Below are positions 30,619 through 33,937 of a stretch of 33,937 nt of DNA, piece by piece. Origin of the DNA: Lindgomyces ingoldianus (lineage: Eukaryota > Ascomycota > Dothideomycetes > Pleosporales > Lindgomycetaceae). The stretch lies in contig NW_022985165.1 of NCBI RefSeq assembly GCF_010093535.1, positions 1,972,741 to 2,006,677 on the forward strand. Reading direction: 5' to 3'. Both the position numbers and the translations under genes were made by a program. How positions within the stretch are numbered: the first letter of the stretch is position 1; every line of letters begins with the position of its first letter. The notes under the pieces are model-generated. The model was given only the letters and a program-made list of their open reading frames with translations, was not told where the DNA came from and searched no databases.

Positions 30619-33200
30619 TTTAATATATAAGACAGCTCTAATAAAATAAAAATAAAAGAAGAACATAAGCTTCTTACAGCCTTTTACACACTATAAGAAC
30701 TATATAAAATAATAGTTATGCCTTTTAGGCTAATAAACGCACCTACTACATTCTAACAAGTTGTAAACATAGCCTTAAATAAATACCTAGACATCTTTAT
30801 ACTAGTATACTTAGATAACATCTTAATCTATATAAAAGAAGATAAAATAGATTTCATAGCTAAAGTTAAACTAGTTCTAGACTAGCTAAGAAAATATAGA
30901 CTATACTTATAGCTAAGTAAGTGTAAATTTAATGTCTAAAAAATAAAATACCTAAAGTTTATTATAAATAAGTATAAAATAAAAATTAACTTAAAAAAAA
31001 TAAATGTAGTAACCTAATAGCTAAAACTTATAAATGTTAAAAAAATTTAAGAATTTCTTAGCCTTATAGAATATATACACAGAATAATAAAAGACTACTT
31101 TAAGATTACTCTTCTACTTACAGACGCTACTATAAAATAAAAAACCTAGAAAAAAAAATTTTAAACTCTAGATATAAATAAAGCATTTAAAGAACTAAAA
31201 AAAAGCAGTAACTAGTAAACTAGTTATTAAAATATATAACTCTAATTTTAAAACTAAAGTTAACATAGACGCATGTAATAGAGCTAAAGAAGTAACTCTT
31301 TACTAAAAATAAAAGAATAGATAATAGCATCTTATAGCCTATTACTTTAGAAAAATCTTAATAAAAGAAGCTAAAGCTAATATTCTAAACAAAGAATTAA
31401 AAGCTATTATAAACGCTTTAAAAGTATAAAAAGTATAACTTATAAGTATAAGTAAAAGATTTAAAGTCTATTCTAATTATAAAAATTTTATAACTTGTTG
31501 CATACAGCTATCTGTCTATATATATCCTTCTGCTGTGCTAGCTAGAAGGTTAACCTTTTAGCAAAACGCAACATAACTTTTATAACAACAAAAGACTTGC
31601 TTATAAAACATGTAAAATAGGTAATAGAACTAAGCTAATACAACTTTATTATTAAACACATATTAAAATATAATAACTCCTAAGTAGATGCCTTAAGCTA
31701 GCAACTAAACTACTTAGAAAAAGACTAGGTAAAAATAATAAACTTTATAATCTTTAAAAAAAACAGAGAAGAGCTTAGTATATAATAAACTACTACTAGA
31801 TAAACTACTAGCAGCTCTAATAATCCTACAGCAAGAATAAAAATACTTAATAAAGAAGCACTACAAATTACCTGCATTTAGACACCTAAGAATAGGCGCT
31901 TTAATAAAAAGAATAAAAAAGTGTATTTTTAACTACTAAAAGAACTAAAAACTATTTATAAAGCAATTTTAAAAAAAATATAATATATGTAACTAAGGCA
32001 ACGTAATATAACATAAGCTATATAAGAAATTATAAGCAATACTAGCACTAGAACAGCTATAGACAATAATTATAATAGATTTTGTTACAGGCCTTTCTTT
32101 GTTAAGAGAGCCTAGATCTAAACAACTATGCAACATAATAGCTATAGCATAATGTAAAATAATAAAGTTTATGCATACACAGCTCTTTAAAAAACAATAA
32201 TAGTAAAAAGATTCTTATATAAGCAAAAAAAATATTATAGCTATATATAAATGCTTAAAGATTATTATATTAGATAGAGATAAACTCTTTATAAGCTAAT
32301 TTTAGCAAATAGTTATAAAAGTAATAGTAATAGACTATAGACTATCTATAGCATATTACTTATAAACAGATAGATAAACTAAACATACTAATTAAACTTT
32401 AGAATAATATTTTTAAAAGTATATATCTTTTAAATAAGAAAACTAGGCTAGCTAGCTTCTTTTAGCATAATTAGCTTTTAATATAGTAGAATTAGTAATA
32501 ATAAAGAAAACACTATTTATAGCTAATTTTAGATACCTGCTAAGATTTAAGACCTAAAGACTTATAAGTACAGCACTAGTAGAAGCCTAAGATAGGATAT
32601 AGTAACTTAGAAACCTATACTAAAAGTTAGCATTATAGGCAAAGCACATGTAAAATAGAATAACTTAGAATGCTAACTATTATTAAATAGAATTACTAGA
32701 TATATAACTAGGTAATAGTGCTTATATTTTAATAGAAAACATAAGATGCTTATAACTATTATAAAAACTATCTAAAAAGCAGATAGGCCCTTATAAAGTT
32801 ATTATAACTAAAGAAGTAAATGTCTACTTAGCACTACTACTAATAATAAAAATACGCTTATAGTTTTATATTCTAAAAATTAAAAAAGCACCTAATAATA
32901 TTTTACTAGCAACTATAGAATAGAATTAAATAGAAAATAAGTATAAAATTAAACACATCTTAAGTTTATAAAGAAATAGAAAAGAATTTTTAGTAAAATA
33001 AAAAAATAGCTTACTAGTAAAAATATAGAAGAACGTTTTAGGCACTTAAAAAATGTCTTTAAAATATTAGCTTACTTTTAAAAAAAATAGAGAAAACTAA
33101 AAAAGTAACAGCATATTAAAACTAGTAAATACAGGCTTACTACTAGATAGCAGTAATGTAGATTAACAAAATTTTAATAATAAGCTTTATAAAGCTAGCA
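30619..33200 (+). pseudogene. Chromo-D pol fragment: reverse transcriptase, RNase H, integrase, chromodomain
   Basis: Reverse transcriptase from the I-V-M-P-F-R-L motif (30710-30735) with YLDD read Y-L-D-N (30808-30819). RNase H: V-N-I-D-A near 31261-31275 keeps the first Asp; K-E-L-K-A-I near 31395. A 78-base insertion breaks the region at 31496. Integrase: zinc-finger region about 31860-32000, first Asp in I-I-D-F-V-T-G-L near 32075, second Asp in L-D-R-D-K-L-F near 32270, third residue Glu read as Lys (T-K-H-T-N, 32381). Chromodomain about 32940-33060 (K-Y-K-I-K-H-I-L ... F-L-V-K). Very AT-rich, many TAA/TAG stops, small frame changes likely. Confidence 0.83.
31496..31573 (+). repeat. 78-base insertion with LTR-like ends and 5-base duplication
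   Basis: Starts TGTTGCATACAGC and ends AAACGCAACA (6-base inverted ends TGTTGC/GCAACA), flanked by TAACT on both sides (31491-31495 and 31574-31578). Absent from the equivalent RNase H position in Chromo-A. Contains a TATATATA run. The ends and duplication fit a very small solo LTR. Confidence 0.6.
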
Positions 33201-33204
33201 ACTT

Positions 33205-33515
33205 AGTTACCTAAGCATTTAAAGCCTTAAGCTTATTTAATAATAATTAGTTTTTTTTATATATTTAGCCTAGTAATTTTAAAGTAGATAAAGTAGTTTT
33301 TTTAGTTAAACTATTTTTATATAAACCTTTATAACTTATAATAAAGCTAAAGCTCTTTTTTTTTTTAGCTATAATATAAAACTCTTTAACTTAAGTAATT
33401 TTAGTAAGAACTTCTACATAATCTTACTTAAGCTTATTCTAAGATTAGTTAAATATAAAAGTGTTATAATAACTTTTTTTAAACGCACTTAATACAACTA
33501 TTAAAAGACTAAGAA
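33205..33515 (-). pseudogene. Chromo-D antisense ORF (Cys/coiled-coil family), badly decayed
   Basis: Minus-strand frame with N-S-C-I-K-C-V near 33500, matching the Cys motif of the other three elements, then a Lys-rich middle and a final N-K-L-K-A or K-A-like end near 33215. Ends are approximate. Dense TAA/TAG stops and poly-T tracts. Included because position and Cys motif match Chromo-A, -B and -C. Confidence 0.48.
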
Positions 33516-33630
33516 AGAACATAAGACACTAAAGCCTTATAGTAAAGACTATATAAGCGCATCTTCTTATAACTAATAGAATTAAGACGTTCTATAAAAT
33601 GTATATAACAAAGATAATAAGAAACTAATA
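33512..33630 (+). pseudogene. Chromo-D third sense ORF, 5' fragment cut by Pogo-2
   Basis: In the frame containing S-K-D-Y near 33545 followed by a Y-N-stop-stop-N-stop-D stretch, the sequence matches Chromo-A's I-S-K-D-Y-R-D-A-F-L-Y-N-N-K-D-Q-D. The reading is broken by Pogo-2 at 33631. The start is unclear. Confidence 0.5.
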
Positions 33631-33937
33631 ACGTACCTAACGGGTTGGCCGGCCACACGGGTTGGCCGGCCACTTTTGCCAAGCCCCCACTAAAACCACC
33701 CTATTCTCTCGCAAAACAGCCTACTTTAGCCCTATATAGAGTAATACAACACAAGATATTATTTAGAGTCTACTTCTGCTACTTACTTACACATACACAA
33801 GTTATGCCTAGTCTAATTGCACTGCTTACATTGCCTTTAACTTAGCTTACTTTCTTTAGTGTGCACCTGCGTCTTTAGCTTCTTCCTATTACTACGCGCT
33901 CTAAACTCCTTTAGAGCAGTTAGACAAGCCCTATTCT
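33631..33937 (-). mobile_element. Pogo-2: left end of a second pogo element (runs off window)
   Basis: Preceded by TA at 33629-33630. Starts ACGTACCTAACGGG and then follows Pogo-1's left end closely (GTTATGCCTAGTCTAATTGCACT, CGCGCTCTAAACTCCTTTAG). The terminal repeat 33631-33690 has two copies of GGGTTGGCCGGCCAC in place of Pogo-1's two copies of GAGTCGCTCAC. Little affected by RIP at its tip. Confidence 0.9.
33732..33937 (-). pseudogene. Pogo-2 transposase C-terminus (partial)
   Basis: Minus-strand frame ending at TAG 33734-33732, the equivalent of the Pogo-1 stop. It reads R-S-N-R-K-K, then an intact CCHC motif C-K-Q-C-N-x-T-R-H-N-L-C-M-C (CX2CX4HX4C), then A-E-V-D-S-K. Pogo-1 has Tyr for the first Cys. 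In-frame TAA/TAG codons show that this copy is also dead. The N-terminal and catalytic parts lie beyond the window. Confidence 0.85.

Larger units (their letters stand above)
30619..33630 (+). mobile_element. Chromo-D: chromovirus 3' half, host of Chromo-B
   Basis: Starts in the middle of reverse transcriptase directly after the Chromo-B LTR and continues through integrase, chromodomain, antisense ORF and the start of the third ORF, where Pogo-2 interrupts it. Its 5' half should lie to the left of Chromo-B's 5' end, outside the window. It contains a 78-base insertion at 31496. Confidence 0.82.

Noticed and set aside
33645..33845. + strand 66-codon frame at the right end
   Set aside because: Opposite strand of the Pogo-2 terminal repeat and transposase C-terminus, whose minus-strand frame aligns with Pogo-1.

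Overview
The window reads as repeat-dense, AT-rich heterochromatin of a filamentous ascomycete (Pezizomycotina). No host gene, tRNA, rRNA or bacterial-type signal was found. Almost every base belongs to one of about ten transposable elements. These are decayed by C-to-T / G-to-A transitions, the signature of repeat-induced point mutation (RIP): in-frame stops are nearly all TAA or TAG, while reading frames often keep their length. A centromere, an AT-rich isochore or a subtelomere would all fit; the window cannot decide.

Layout as nested insertions, supported by target-site duplications (TSDs) where visible. Chromo-D (30619-33630, +) is probably the oldest layer, a Ty3/gypsy chromovirus split by Chromo-B. 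Chromo-B (pieces from 7484 to 30618, +) is a second chromovirus. Its pol is broken by foldback FB1 (7768-8863), pogo element Pogo-1 (8891-10756), a small non-autonomous LTR element (11040-12780, TSD GCTAT), a full copia element (13946-19326, TSD ATATA) and a reversed copia solo LTR (19364-20786, TSD AGTAG) that itself holds foldback FB2 (19426-20525). Its 3' LTR is split by Chromo-C (22658-30408, - strand, TSD CTCTG). Chromo-A (1-7483, +) is nearly complete and abuts Chromo-B protease sequence, so it probably inserted there too. A second pogo element starts at 33631 inside Chromo-D.

The most interesting structure is shared by the chromoviruses. Downstream of pol, before the 3' LTR, each carries two further ORFs: one antisense to pol (Cys-rich N-terminus, Lys/Glu-rich coiled coil, conserved C-terminal motif) and one sense ORF (basic, Lys/Gln/Asn-rich) whose stop codon lies inside the 3' LTR. 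Their 5' ends overlap head to head by 13-16 bp. The antisense ORF is seen in four elements and the sense ORF in four (partial in Chromo-D). Chromo-A also has an unusual series of extra CCHC-like motifs between Gag and protease.

Other points: the foldback elements are inverted duplications of the 5' end of a pogo transposase gene and share one internal junction; the pogo TIRs hold a doubled motif that changes in concert between copies; four LTR types carry a hairpin just before the LTR end; and RIP here prefers a pyrimidine before the mutated C.
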